From a virus: a stretch of 38,716 nucleotides of DNA. The notes below the pieces were generated by a model, which had not been told where the DNA came from, made no database searches, and saw nothing but the letters and a program-made list of their open reading frames with translations. The stretch covers positions 1-38,716 of the IMG/VR virus record IMGVR_UViG_3300012037_000001; one strand, 5' to 3'. Positions 22,851 to 30,639 of this stretch are shown one piece after another. Within the stretch, counting starts at the first letter, position 1. Each line of letters starts with the position of its first letter. The position numbers and the translations under genes were made by a program.

Positions 22851-23510
22851 ATGAAACTATATCCAAAAGAAAAACCATCCACCGAGTTCTTCTATGTGCT
22901 ATTCGTACTACTCGTGTGCGTCTACCTGTACCACGCAGGGCAATCGCATCTACGCAGCGAAGCCACTCAGGCCGCGATGACGCCAAGCCTCCAGCGCACC
23001 CAGCCCGCCCCCAAGCTACCAGATGGGGTGGGGCAGATGATTGGGAAGTACAGAATGGTCTTCGTCGGCGAACAGATCAACGCAGAGCAGCTGACTGAAT
23101 TTCTAGCCACCTACGACATCCGCCACGTCATCGACCTGGCCAACGAGGCCAAGGCCGAAAACATACTGCCCAACAGGGAGGAAAGATTTATCGTCGAAAA
23201 GACCGGCGCAAGCTACTGGCCCTTCAATATCGAGGGGGAAAATGACCGCCTGAACCAGGTGGTCCTGGCTACCATCGACAGTCTCGTGGACACAGGCCTG
23301 CCTGTTTTCGTCCATTGCAGCAATGGGATCCATAGGGTAGGGGTGGTCAAGGGCCGCGCGTATGCGCGGGATGGTCGACGCTGGAAGGAAGTTGTAGCCT
23401 TGCTGCGCTGGGAAAAGGTAGTCATTGATGCAAAGTACGATAGGTACACAAACGATGTCTGGGAGGCGGTGCAGGCATTGAATCAACCCCCAACCTTCTC
23501 TCAGCGATGA
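22851..23510 (+). CDS. Membrane-anchored PTP/DSP-like phosphatase
   Basis: 219 residues. One N-terminal hydrophobic helix (about 11-30, FFYVLFVLLVCVYLYHAG) followed by a Pro/Gln linker, then a phosphatase-like domain. Signature C-x5-R loop at residues 155-162, HCSNGIHR (Cys156 nucleophile, Arg162), preceded by LVDTGLPVFV and followed by VGVVKGRAYARDGRRWKEVV, as in dual-specificity phosphatases. LTEFLATYDIRHVIDLANEA is the usual earlier strand-helix. Expected reaction: hydrolysis of phosphotyrosine or another phosphoester. The anchor would place the catalytic domain outside the membrane if Nout-Cin does not hold; topology is uncertain. Phage role unknown. The stop overlaps the next start (ATGA). 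Confidence 0.72.
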   Translation: MKLYPKEKPSTEFFYVLFVLLVCVYLYHAGQSHLRSEATQAAMTPSLQRTQPAPKLPDGVGQMIGKYRMVFVGEQINAEQLTEFLATYDIRHVIDLANEAKAENILPNREERFIVEKTGASYWPFNIEGENDRLNQVVLATIDSLVDTGLPVFVHCSNGIHRVGVVKGRAYARDGRRWKEVVALLRWEKVVIDAKYDRYTNDVWEAVQALNQPPTFSQR

Positions 23511-23725
23511 ACCATCACTACTCAGATTATCGAACTTCGATCTTCGCGTATCTCCAGCACTTATCGCCCAGCCTGCCACTGGCCGAGGTCGTAAAGTGCC
23601 TGGAGAAAGATAAACCTGGCTACACTAAAACCGGGAAAAAGTCAGTAGACAACACCAATTACAATAGGTGGTTCCGGGTTTGCCAGGTCGCCATTCGTTC
23701 ACGAAGTAAACTAATATCATCATGA
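23507..23725 (+). CDS. Unknown 72-aa protein
   Basis: 72 residues, coupled to the phosphatase gene (ATGA) and to the next gene (ATGA). Basic; it contains YRTSIFAYLQHLSPSLPLAE and VDNTNYNRWFRVCQVAIRSR. The compact helical look could be a small DNA- or partner-binding domain, but no family is recognised. Confidence 0.55.
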   Translation: MNHHYSDYRTSIFAYLQHLSPSLPLAEVVKCLEKDKPGYTKTGKKSVDNTNYNRWFRVCQVAIRSRSKLISS

Positions 23726-23946
23726 GCAGATACTCGAAAATAGCAGGAGCCGCCATCGCTGGCATCATCGAAGAGGCGGGGCCTTCCGCATCCCTGATTG
23801 AGCTGAAAGGCTTAATCCGACGAGCTGGCCCCCAGCGGCCAGACCGGCCCGAGTTCCGCGTCTGGCACCAGGAAGGGAAGCGGGCGATTGACGCGGTGAG
23901 AGCTGACAGACTGCGCCCGGTCTCGGGCATTGACCTTTTTTCGTGA
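23722..23946 (+). CDS. Unknown 74-aa protein
   Basis: 74 residues, last member of the coupled three-gene unit (phosphatase, 72-aa, 74-aa). It has a helix-rich N-terminus (YSKIAGAAIAGIIEEAGPSA, SLIELKGLIRRAGP) and a basic middle (EFRVWHQEGKRAIDAVRADR), reminiscent of a small winged-helix or HTH but without a clear signature. It is followed directly by the structured element at 23961. Confidence 0.55.
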   Translation: MSRYSKIAGAAIAGIIEEAGPSASLIELKGLIRRAGPQRPDRPEFRVWHQEGKRAIDAVRADRLRPVSGIDLFS

Positions 23947-23960
23947 CTACAAAAATACGG

Positions 23961-24054
23961 CGCGCAGGGACGTGAGGTTCGCTTCATCGGCGGGTATGCC
24001 TAGGGTGGAAGATGAACACTACGAAAGCTTCATCACTATCTCTGCGCGTTTTTT
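23961..24054 (+). ncRNA. Candidate structured RNA ending in a terminator
   Basis: A closing stem of 10 bp, CGCGCAGGGA/TCTCTGCGCG (23961-23970 with 24039-24048), is followed by six T, i.e. terminator-like. It continues with GTGA/TCAC (23972-23975 with 24033-24036). Inside, GATGAA (24011-24016) can pair either with TTCATC at 23983-23988 or with TTCATC at 24029-24034, the second choice breaking the GTGA/TCAC pairing. This bistable design with a terminator resembles a riboswitch, attenuator or small RNA ahead of the small-gene cassette array. No known RNA family is recognised. Confidence 0.5.
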
Positions 24055-24064
24055 GTTTCTTTTT

Positions 24065-24082
24065 GCCAACCGCACAACAAAA
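24065..24082 (+). repeat. Shared cassette leader, copy 1
   Basis: GCCAACCGCACAACAAAA just upstream of the start at 24088. The core ACCGCACAA recurs before the genes at 25452, 25712 and 26006. Confidence 0.65.
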
Positions 24083-24087
24083 TAAAA

Positions 24088-24429
24088 ATGAAAAACCAAT
24101 ATACCTTCGCTTGGGTTCCACTAGTATTAATGATTGCCTTATTCTTGTCGATGGGTAAACCGCCCCCCCCCTGCGCTGAGGGATCGGGCTACCTGAACAA
24201 AAAGGACACGGAACTGCCTTGCCTGACACAACATACTTATACAGTGCAGCAGGGTGTACCTGGTGAAGTTCTGTATATTGCCACACCTGATAGTGTTGGT
24301 TATGTCTATATCCGTTCAGGATATAGTCCTGAATCAATGAAACTAGCAAGAACAGTAGAGGCTGTGCGGGAGTGCGCCCTTCTTCACAACCATATCCTCA
24401 CAAAAACCCAGTATGGTGGCAGATTGTAA
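24088..24429 (+). CDS. Small secreted or membrane-anchored protein, cassette gene 1
   Basis: 113 residues. The N-terminus is a signal or anchor (FAWVPLVLMIALFLSMGK), followed by PPPPC encoded by a run of nine C, then a small domain (YTVQQGVPGEVLYIATPDSV, GYVYIRSGYSPESMKLARTV). Secretion to the periplasm or inner membrane is likely; typical roles for such phage genes are superinfection exclusion or host-envelope modification, but no family is recognised. Visibly AT-richer than the structural genes. Confidence 0.6.
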   Translation: MKNQYTFAWVPLVLMIALFLSMGKPPPPCAEGSGYLNKKDTELPCLTQHTYTVQQGVPGEVLYIATPDSVGYVYIRSGYSPESMKLARTVEAVRECALLHNHILTKTQYGGRL

Positions 24430-24433
24430 CTAT

Positions 24434-24826
24434 ATGTCAACAAAACAATATCTTGAAAGCCTGATGGAAAGACTCGACATTGGGGATAGAATTCCGAACG
24501 TAGAGAACCACGTATTGAAATACAAGCAATTGTACATTGGCCTCCCCTATAAATATCCGGGGGATTCTTTCGTTTACGACTTCTACAAAAAAGGGTTTTC
24601 TGAAAGACTTGACTTTGACGATTTGCAGGAAAGCTTTGAGCAGCTCCTTAAAATTAGTCAGTCTTTTTTATTATCAGCTTCTAGCATGGGGCTCCATCAC
24701 CATCAAATTGAAAAAAACATGAGCGCACTTATTGCAATGGCAATTGCCTACGTAATCGTTAATAAGCTAGACAAGGCTGGAGATTACCGACCTCCAACCG
24801 GAAAAGATAAAAACAGGTACAAATGA
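24434..24826 (+). CDS. Unknown 130-aa protein, cassette gene 2
   Basis: 130 residues from ATG 24434; an in-frame ATG at 24413 would overlap the previous stop. Helical: STKQYLESLMERLDIGDRIP, FDDLQESFEQLLKISQSFLL, HQIEKNMSALIAMAIAYVIV. The last block is hydrophobic enough to be a buried or membrane helix. Low GC relative to the genome core suggests recent transfer. The stop overlaps the next start (ATGA). No family is recognised. Confidence 0.6.
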   Translation: MSTKQYLESLMERLDIGDRIPNVENHVLKYKQLYIGLPYKYPGDSFVYDFYKKGFSERLDFDDLQESFEQLLKISQSFLLSASSMGLHHHQIEKNMSALIAMAIAYVIVNKLDKAGDYRPPTGKDKNRYK

Positions 24827-25023
24827 AAAAGATTATTGACACAATGCTAAAAGTAGTAGCATTTCAACGTGGGAGTCCGTTTCGGTTTCCTGATGATGAA
24901 GCAGTATATAGGTTCTGGTATATCGCATATGTCAAAGGAAGGCCTGTAGTTTGGTACTACGACGAAAACGGGAACGGCCGAGCAAAGCAAGGATTTTACC
25001 TTTCTGACTTAATCAGGGTTTAA
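24823..25023 (+). CDS. Unknown 66-aa protein, cassette gene 3
   Basis: 66 residues, coupled to the previous gene by ATGA. Aromatic-rich beta-like segments (YRFWYIAYVKGRPVVWYYDE, GRAKQGFYLSDLIRV) suggest a small beta-barrel or SH3-like fold. The function is unknown. Confidence 0.55.
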   Translation: MKKIIDTMLKVVAFQRGSPFRFPDDEAVYRFWYIAYVKGRPVVWYYDENGNGRAKQGFYLSDLIRV

Positions 25024-25032
25024 CTTTACAAC

Positions 25033-25419
25033 ATGGAATTTTTAAATGAATTAGAAGATCTAATCATCGACATCGTGCAGGGATCACCTGCTCAGCTTCA
25101 GGAGATGTATTATACTGGCACTCCGAAACTTATTTTTCTTGTGCCAGTATGGGTGCTCAAATGTATTAAGGTCGAAGGGCAGCGATTCTCAATAGAAACT
25201 GAGATCATTGTCAGAGGTGTACGCCTATTACCCAATCATGAAGACAGCTTGGTATTGTATCACCCTGAATATGGCCTCTACAAGGACAAGCGATACATAC
25301 GTAAAGTATCATTGATAGGAGGGTATAATCCGACGGATAGTAAGTTGATTGTTTCAATGAAGTATTTACTGGAATTGGCTTTGCCTGAGAACCCTTTGGA
25401 CAGCTCATTTCTACCTTAA
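25033..25419 (+). CDS. Unknown 128-aa protein, cassette gene 4
   Basis: 128 residues. Segments LEDLIIDIVQGSPAQLQEMY, LIFLVPVWVLKCIKVEGQRF, YLLELALPENPLDSSFLP. Beta-rich central part; no signal peptide. AT-rich. No family is recognised. It is followed by the shared leader of the next cassette gene. Confidence 0.55.
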   Translation: MEFLNELEDLIIDIVQGSPAQLQEMYYTGTPKLIFLVPVWVLKCIKVEGQRFSIETEIIVRGVRLLPNHEDSLVLYHPEYGLYKDKRYIRKVSLIGGYNPTDSKLIVSMKYLLELALPENPLDSSFLP

Positions 25420-25423
25420 CCAG

Positions 25424-25445
25424 CGGCCAACCGCACAACCAAAAC
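25424..25445 (+). repeat. Shared cassette leader, copy 2
   Basis: CGGCCAACCGCACAACCAAA, 7-10 bases upstream of the gene at 25452; core identical to copy 1. Confidence 0.65.
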
Positions 25446-25451
25446 AGAACT

Positions 25452-25661
25452 ATGATCGCTATTTTTTGCCGATATTATGACGACTTCCAAGAACTGGAAT
25501 TGTACCCCAAAAACATGTTCGTTCGCATAGAAAGCGTCCAAGACATCCGAGGTGTAAATTTTACTGGCGTAATACAATTCAACAATTTGTACGAAGCCGA
25601 CCAAGCCATTATAGAAGCCTTTCACGAGCTTCAATATAGTCAGCCTGAGCTGTTTCTATAA
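25452..25661 (+). CDS. Unknown 69-aa protein, cassette gene 5
   Basis: 69 residues: MIAIFCRYYDDFQELELYPK, GVNFTGVIQFNNLYEADQAI, EAFHELQYSQPELF. Small acidic alpha/beta protein of a size common among anti-defence proteins, but no homologue is recognised. Confidence 0.55.
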   Translation: MIAIFCRYYDDFQELELYPKNMFVRIESVQDIRGVNFTGVIQFNNLYEADQAIIEAFHELQYSQPELFL

Positions 25662-25684
25662 CCGCATAAAGTAAAAAACAACGA

Positions 25685-25706
25685 GCGGGCGACCGCACAA
25701 ACCACA
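25685..25706 (+). repeat. Shared cassette leader, copy 3
   Basis: GCGGGCGACCGCACAAACCA upstream of the gene at 25712; the A of the core AACC is G here (GACC). Confidence 0.6.
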
Positions 25707-25711
25707 AAAAA

Positions 25712-25975
25712 ATGAAACCTTTCCTCTTCAATCAAATTTGCGCCAGGCAATGGCAGCTAGCAGGATGCCAAGCGATGCGCGACCACCGAACCGAAACAGT
25801 CGCGGCCCTCCTCCATTGGAGCAGGTACAATAGTGATACAAGCGTAAGGCTGTTGCTTATCGAAACAGCGACCGGCATAGCGCACACAGATCTTCACGGG
25901 CGCAGTCTGCTGGGGTTCGGGCAGACGGACGGGAAGGTGTTTGTTCAGTTTATGTTTGTAACTATATTCTTTTAG
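25712..25975 (+). CDS. Unknown 87-aa protein, cassette gene 6
   Basis: 87 residues: QICARQWQLAGCQAMRDHRT, ETVAALLHWSRYNSDTSVRL, LLIETATGIAHTDLHGRSLL. Alpha then beta layout; higher GC than the neighbouring cassette genes, so the array may have mixed origins. No family is recognised. Confidence 0.5.
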   Translation: MKPFLFNQICARQWQLAGCQAMRDHRTETVAALLHWSRYNSDTSVRLLLIETATGIAHTDLHGRSLLGFGQTDGKVFVQFMFVTIFF

Positions 25976-26001
25976 CCAGCGGGCAACCGCACAAACCAAA
26001 C
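25976..26001 (+). repeat. Shared cassette leader, copy 4
   Basis: CCAGCGGGCAACCGCACAAA upstream of the gene at 26006. It shares AGCGGGCnACCGCACAAACC with copy 3. Confidence 0.65.
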
Positions 26002-26005
26002 CAAT

Positions 26006-26371
26006 ATGCTGGATCAAAAAGAACTGTACAACCACATGGAGGAACAGCACGGCCTGATCCTCGGCCAAGACGAAATGGATAGCATTATCCACCTCGTCAT
26101 TCAGGGACTGAGGGAGGAACACCCTGAATACTTCCCCGCGCCATCCATACCCCCGCCATCGATCACGGAAAAACCTACCTCCTCAACAAGCCTCTTCGAC
26201 AAGCTGCAAGTAGGGGACTGCCTTAGAACTAGGTCCTATATCGGCGGAACTTGGTCTCTGGTGAAAGTCATCCAGAAATTAGAGGACAAAATCTTCTTGC
26301 TAGGCATGAGTGACCAGGAGCAGATTCCCCGCGAAGAGATCGACGAAGGCGACTATTTCCGATCCCTCTAA
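26006..26371 (+). CDS. Unknown 121-aa acidic protein, cassette gene 7
   Basis: 121 residues in two parts: an acidic helical N-terminus (LYNHMEEQHGLILGQDEMDS, IIHLVIQGLREEHPEYF), a Pro/Ser linker (PAPSIPPPSITEKPTSSTS) and a small C-terminal beta domain (LQVGDCLRTRSYIGGTWSLV, KVIQKLEDKIFLLGMSDQE). The function is unknown. It ends the cassette array; a strong terminator follows 15 bases later. Confidence 0.6.
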   Translation: MLDQKELYNHMEEQHGLILGQDEMDSIIHLVIQGLREEHPEYFPAPSIPPPSITEKPTSSTSLFDKLQVGDCLRTRSYIGGTWSLVKVIQKLEDKIFLLGMSDQEQIPREEIDEGDYFRSL

Positions 26372-26385
26372 CCCAACCGCTCCCT

Positions 26386-26425
26386 AAGCCCTGCCAGCCA
26401 CTCGCGCTGGCAGGGCTTCCTTTTC
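26386..26425 (+). terminator. Terminator closing the cassette array
   Basis: Perfect 13-bp stem AAGCCCTGCCAGC/GCTGGCAGGGCTT (26386-26398 with 26406-26418), 7-nt loop, then CCTTTT. It separates early and accessory transcription from the late holin-tail block. Confidence 0.85.
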
Positions 26426-26431
26426 CGCATC

Positions 26432-26440
26432 AACGTCCTT
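26432..26440 (+). promoter_or_regulatory. AACGTCCTT box upstream of the holin gene
   Basis: AACGTCCTT, also present at 27527-27535 (before the tape measure gene), 31114-31122 (before the tail gene at 31204) and, as TACGTCCTT, at 9813-9821 (before the portal operon). All four lie 26 to 90 bases upstream of rightward late-type gene blocks, so it is a candidate late-transcription element. Confidence 0.45.
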
Positions 26441-26457
26441 CTACCGCCAGGCGCAGG

Positions 26458-26913
26458 GTGGCCACCTTGCAGAAAAATAGAAACGTGCGCAAAATCCTAC
26501 TCCTGAACCTTTCCCGAATCTTCGATTCCCCTTTCTGGCAGGGTGCGCTTTCGATCATGACGGGGTGGGTGCTATCATTCCTCGCTCCGCTCTGGCCATT
26601 CCTGGTGCTCATGTTTGCGTTGGTGCTGGCGGACCTGTATTCTGGTGTGAAGGCAGCACGACGGCGCAAGGAAACAATCACGTCGAAGGGGTTTCGTAGA
26701 ACGGTGGAAAAGATCACGATGTACACCCTGGCCATCATGCTGGCGCATGGCATGAGCGTGGTGTTTCTCCCTTCTTTCGATCTGGCTTGGCTCCCTGCTT
26801 TCGCCATTTGCGTCGCAGAAATCAAAAGCAACTTCGAGAACATCTACAGCATCACGGGCGTCGACGTGGGCGAAGAGGTGATGGAACTCCTAAAGAAAAA
26901 AATAAGGAAGTAA
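26458..26913 (+). CDS. Phage holin (holin_4 / Cph1-like family)
   Basis: 151 residues from GTG 26458; no ATG is available in frame nearby. Hydrophobic segments at about 28-48 and 48-68 (LSIMTGWVLSFLAPLWPFLV, LMFALVLADLYSG), then basic VKAARRRKETITSKGFRRTV, and two more hydrophobic stretches (KITMYTLAIMLAHGMSVVFL, DLAWLPAFAICVAEI). LADLYSGVKAARRR..I.SKGFRRTVEKI is the hallmark of the holin_4 family. It permeabilises the inner membrane to release endolysin. The endolysin gene is 22 kb away in window coordinates, but about 16 kb across the circular join. The stop overlaps the next start (TAATG). Confidence 0.82.
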   Translation: MATLQKNRNVRKILLLNLSRIFDSPFWQGALSIMTGWVLSFLAPLWPFLVLMFALVLADLYSGVKAARRRKETITSKGFRRTVEKITMYTLAIMLAHGMSVVFLPSFDLAWLPAFAICVAEIKSNFENIYSITGVDVGEEVMELLKKKIRK

Positions 26914-27512
26914 TGGATGCGCTGACCCAGTACATTACTACGACAGCAGAGACCTGGACGATTGAGTTCGTCCAGGATAGCATCTCGAAGCTGCGCGCGC
27001 GAAAGTCAGAAGTGACGGGCGATCTGGTGCGTAGCCTGATCGGTGCCGTACTACCCGCAGCAGGGGAGGCGGCGGCAACCATCGCCATCCAGTTCGACAG
27101 CTCCGGCCGATTCATCGACATGAGACGCATGAAACCGCCCGCTGGGGGACGCGAATACGTCGAGGAAATAATGATCTGGCTGGAGCGCAAGGGACTGGCC
27201 GAGAAGTTTATCCAGGGTTACCTAGAATCGAGGAAACTAATTAAGCGGCCAGAAGATGTTCTCCGCTACGTCGCTTTCGGCATCGTGAAGAAAAGGGCGG
27301 CAGGTAAGTACCGCAGAAAAGCCTGGTACAATAAATCGAAAGAGGCGCGCATTCGGGGCGTCGGTGGCCTGTACAATAGGATCGCGGCAAATATGCCCGA
27401 CGAGGTGGCGCAGATGTTGAGGGCTGGCCTAAGCACGGGGCTGGAAGATCGGGAATACAGCAGCAGCATCCGCGCCCTGCGTGGCTATGCGAAAGGGCGG
27501 GGGCGAACCTGA
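26913..27512 (+). CDS. Probable tail/neck morphogenesis protein
   Basis: 199 residues from ATG 26913. Features: MDALTQYITTTAETWTIEFV, a helical middle, AIQFDSSGRFIDMRRMKPPA, GGREYVEEIMIWLERKGLAE, and a basic C-terminus (KKRAAGKYRRKAWYNKSKEA; RALRGYAKGRGR). The basic, Gly/Arg-rich end and position before the tape measure gene fit neck or tail-completion proteins of the HK97 gp10 type in Bacteroidota phages; not a firm family match. Confidence 0.58.
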   Translation: MDALTQYITTTAETWTIEFVQDSISKLRARKSEVTGDLVRSLIGAVLPAAGEAAATIAIQFDSSGRFIDMRRMKPPAGGREYVEEIMIWLERKGLAEKFIQGYLESRKLIKRPEDVLRYVAFGIVKKRAAGKYRRKAWYNKSKEARIRGVGGLYNRIAANMPDEVAQMLRAGLSTGLEDREYSSSIRALRGYAKGRGRT

Positions 27513-27540
27513 GCACCTTCCTTGTAAACGTCCTTTCTAC

Positions 27541-27560
27541 TGCACCTGCGGCCGCGCCAC
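27541..27560 (+). repeat. Dispersed GC-rich 20-bp repeat, copy c
   Basis: TGCACCTGCG followed by GCCGCGCCAC, preceded by the AACGTCCTT box (27527). It lies 10 bases upstream of the tape measure start. Confidence 0.75.
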
Positions 27561-27569
27561 CTTAGCTTC

Positions 27570-30563
27570 ATGGCGCTAACTACCGACAAGTATCAGCTAG
27601 AAGTTTCCTTCATTACCGACCAGAGCCGCGCCCTGGCCAAAACCCTGATGGAGACGGAAAAGCTACCCAATGAGCTGAAAAAAGCACAGAAGGAAGGCAA
27701 GGGCGTCGCGGAGGTGATGGCCCGCATCGAGGCCGCAGGGAAGAAAGCGGAGGGGATTGACCTGACGAAGGTGTTGCCAGACCAACTTATCTCCAGGGCT
27801 CGGCAGCTGCGCCGCATCCTCGACCAACTACCAGCAAGCGCACCCCAAGTGGCTGCGCTGGAAAAAGAATATAAAGCGATAAACGACCAGCTGGCGACGA
27901 CGCGATCGCGCACGCGAGGGGTAGTGGCAGCAATGAACAAGGAAGATGGGGGCGGCTTGCTCGGCTTTTTCAAGCGTGGTCAGGTGGCAATCGTCGGCTT
28001 TGTCGCCGCCTTTAGCGGCGCGTTCGCGGTGCTCTCCCGGATTGCCACCACCTCCGCATTATTTCAGAAGTTCGAGGCGGTGCTGACCAACTCCCTGGGC
28101 AGCAAAAGCGCAGCCCAGTCTGCCCTCAACGACCTGCAGGATTTCGCAGCGAGGACACCTTTCCAGGTGGAGGAACTAATAGGAAGCTACGTTAAGCTGG
28201 TCAATCGTGGCCTGAAACCCACGCAGGTAGAACTTACGAAGCTGGGCGACATCGCAGCCAGCCAGGGCAAAGGGTTCGACCAGCTGACTGAGGCGGTGCT
28301 CGACGCGACGACGGGCGAGTTTGAGCGATTGAAAGAGTTCGGCATAAAAGGCAAGAAGGCGGGCGATGATATTGCCCTCTCCTTTAAGGGCCAGACGCTG
28401 GAAATCAAGAATACCCAGGAGGCTATCCTGGAAGCCATTGTTGGCTTTGGTGATTTGGAGGGCGTCCAGGGTAGCACCGCCGCCATCAGCGCGACCCTCG
28501 GCGGGAAGATTAGCAACCTGACCGACCAGTTTACGCGCCTGCTGAAGAACCTGGGCGAGGGTTTCCTTGGCAGGATCATCGCGGGGGCAGTCGATAAGGT
28601 CAGCAAGCTGGTCGGCATGTTCGTCAATCTGACGGACAATACGAAGACGCTAAGCCAGAGCACGGCGGTGCTGCAAGTAGCGTTCAATCAAGAAATAGCC
28701 ACCCTGGAGCGGGGCAACATCAGCACAGAGAACCGGGCCAGACTGATCGCGCGAATCAACGATCGATACGGCGACCTGCTGCCGAACATGCTGCAAGAAA
28801 CAACGAGCCTGGGAGAGATCAAACGAGCGCAGGAACTGGCCAATCGTGCTTTTGAACGCAAAATAATTCTCCTGGCGGCGGAGGAAGCGTTCGTAGATAC
28901 CAGGAAAAAACAGCTACTCGTAGTACGCGAAGAACTTCAGCTCGCTGACGAGCTGACGGCCGCGCAAGAAAAAGCCGCGCGAGCACAGAGACTAGCAGAA
29001 GCAAGCAGGGCCCGAGACCAGAAGTTTGCAGGCAACAACTCTGTAGAAGAAGCTGCTGCGCGCGAACTGAGCGGAGCAAGGGCGGCGGTGAAGGAAAACC
29101 AAAAGCTTCAAAAAGAACTGCAAAAAGAACTAGACGAGACCAGCAAAGCCGCCGAGAAACTCGGCCTTGACCTGTCACAGCTTGGCCAGCCAAGAGGCTC
29201 GGACCGAACAGTGACGGACGGACCAGTCGGGCCTGGCAGTGGCGACCCGCTCAAAGAAGCCCTCAAAAGACTCAAAGAAAACTTCGACATCCAAAGCCAG
29301 CTCGCGGAACAGCAACGCCTTCGTGAGGAGATCAGCGAAAGCGATTACCAGAAACGTGTACTGGAATTGCAAGCAGCTGAATACGTGCTGCAACTCCAGC
29401 TATTCAAGAAATTCAACGCCAACAAAACCCTGGCGGCAGAGGAAACGCGCACGGAATTGTTGCGCGTAGAGAAAGAGCTGAACCGCAGCGCGCCAGCGGC
29501 GGTACAGTCCATCGAAGGCGGTGAGCAAATTACCCGCGTTGATCGGCGCGGAATCAACGCGAGGCTGGACGCCCTGGCAAAGGTAGAAGAGGAGCAAGGG
29601 AAGATCACCCAGGACGCGCGCAACGCTGACCTCATCAATGAAGACCAGTTTGCCGTCGCCAAGCTGGCCCTCAAGCGATTGATTCTCAGTCAGGAAATTG
29701 AAATACTAGGGGAAGGGACCACCGCCGAGATTGCCCTGGCCAGGGAGAAAAAAGACGAGCTGGTGGCCATTGACCAGGAGCTTTTCGATAAGCGCAAAGA
29801 GCTATCCCTGCGCGAGCAGGAGCTACGCGCCGAGCTAGAGCAGCAGAAAACAGCGATTGCCACTGAGGGCCTGAGCACCCTGGAGGATCTGCTGGGTCGC
29901 GACGAAGCCGCGCGAAAGAAGAATGCGGCGGTCATCAAAGCTTTTCAGGCGGGGCAAGTCTTCGTTGCTGGCTTTGCCGAGCAGCAGCAGATAGCAGCAG
30001 CTACCGCCGCCCAAGTCGCTACCGCATCGCTGACCGTGGCCGGTCTGGCCCTGGTGCCAGGCATCATCGCGGCCGGAAAGATTCGCGCCATCTTCGCGGG
30101 CGTCCGCACCGCCGCCAACGTGGCGAAAATCGTATCGACGAAGTTCGAAAGGGGTGGAAAGGTGGGCACTTTTGGCGGCAAAAGCCATCGCGCTGGCGGC
30201 ACAAAGCTGTATGGCGACGACGGAACCCTCGTCGAAGTAGAGAAAGGGGAGGACTTTTTCGTGATCAACAAGCGCAGCAGCGACATGCGCCGCCGCCTCA
30301 GTAATATGAACGTGGCCGGGGGCGGCGTTCCTTTTTTCAATAGGGGAGGGGATGTATTCAATGCACCCAACACTACGCCATCGTTGCCGGCCAGCCTGCT
30401 GGGCGGCGGGCAGGCTGACAACGCTGCCCTGCTGGAACGCATCGACCTCCTGACCGCCGTCACCGCCAACATGCAGACAAGCCTGCGCGCCACGGTCTCC
30501 CTCACAGAAATCAACGATGGCAATGCAGACCTCGCTGAGCTGTTCAATATTTCGTCTGTTTAA
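27570..30563 (+). CDS. Tape measure protein
   Basis: 997 residues, the largest gene in the window. Order: N-terminal coiled coil (LPNELKKAQKEGKGVAEVMA), a hydrophobic segment at about 130-155 (GQVAIVGFVAAFSGAFAVLS), a TP901-type core (QSALNDLQDFAARTPFQVEE, KLGDIAASQGKGFDQLTEAV), long coiled coils (about 440-780), a second hydrophobic stretch near 830-860 (ASLTVAGLALVPGIIAAGKI) and a C-terminal Gly-rich end (FERGGKVGTFGGKSHRAGGT) typical of tape measure proteins. It sets tail length, and with no sheath gene nearby the virion is siphovirus-like. Confidence 0.9.
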   Translation: MALTTDKYQLEVSFITDQSRALAKTLMETEKLPNELKKAQKEGKGVAEVMARIEAAGKKAEGIDLTKVLPDQLISRARQLRRILDQLPASAPQVAALEKEYKAINDQLATTRSRTRGVVAAMNKEDGGGLLGFFKRGQVAIVGFVAAFSGAFAVLSRIATTSALFQKFEAVLTNSLGSKSAAQSALNDLQDFAARTPFQVEELIGSYVKLVNRGLKPTQVELTKLGDIAASQGKGFDQLTEAVLDATTGEFERLKEFGIKGKKAGDDIALSFKGQTLEIKNTQEAILEAIVGFGDLEGVQGSTAAISATLGGKISNLTDQFTRLLKNLGEGFLGRIIAGAVDKVSKLVGMFVNLTDNTKTLSQSTAVLQVAFNQEIATLERGNISTENRARLIARINDRYGDLLPNMLQETTSLGEIKRAQELANRAFERKIILLAAEEAFVDTRKKQLLVVREELQLADELTAAQEKAARAQRLAEASRARDQKFAGNNSVEEAAARELSGARAAVKENQKLQKELQKELDETSKAAEKLGLDLSQLGQPRGSDRTVTDGPVGPGSGDPLKEALKRLKENFDIQSQLAEQQRLREEISESDYQKRVLELQAAEYVLQLQLFKKFNANKTLAAEETRTELLRVEKELNRSAPAAVQSIEGGEQITRVDRRGINARLDALAKVEEEQGKITQDARNADLINEDQFAVAKLALKRLILSQEIEILGEGTTAEIALAREKKDELVAIDQELFDKRKELSLREQELRAELEQQKTAIATEGLSTLEDLLGRDEAARKKNAAVIKAFQAGQVFVAGFAEQQQIAAATAAQVATASLTVAGLALVPGIIAAGKIRAIFAGVRTAANVAKIVSTKFERGGKVGTFGGKSHRAGGTKLYGDDGTLVEVEKGEDFFVINKRSSDMRRRLSNMNVAGGGVPFFNRGGDVFNAPNTTPSLPASLLGGGQADNAALLERIDLLTAVTANMQTSLRATVSLTEINDGNADLAELFNISSV

Positions 30564-30639
30564 TTGCGAAGTAGCAGAAAGGAGTAGCCTTATCGCCGAA
30601 AAGGTTCATGGATAGTCTACCTTTATTTCTCATCCTTGT

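Noticed and set aside
23961-24048. tRNA, because of a GGTTCG stretch and folded shape
   Set aside because: No acceptor/anticodon architecture or CCA position fits; the fold is a long stem ending in a T-run.
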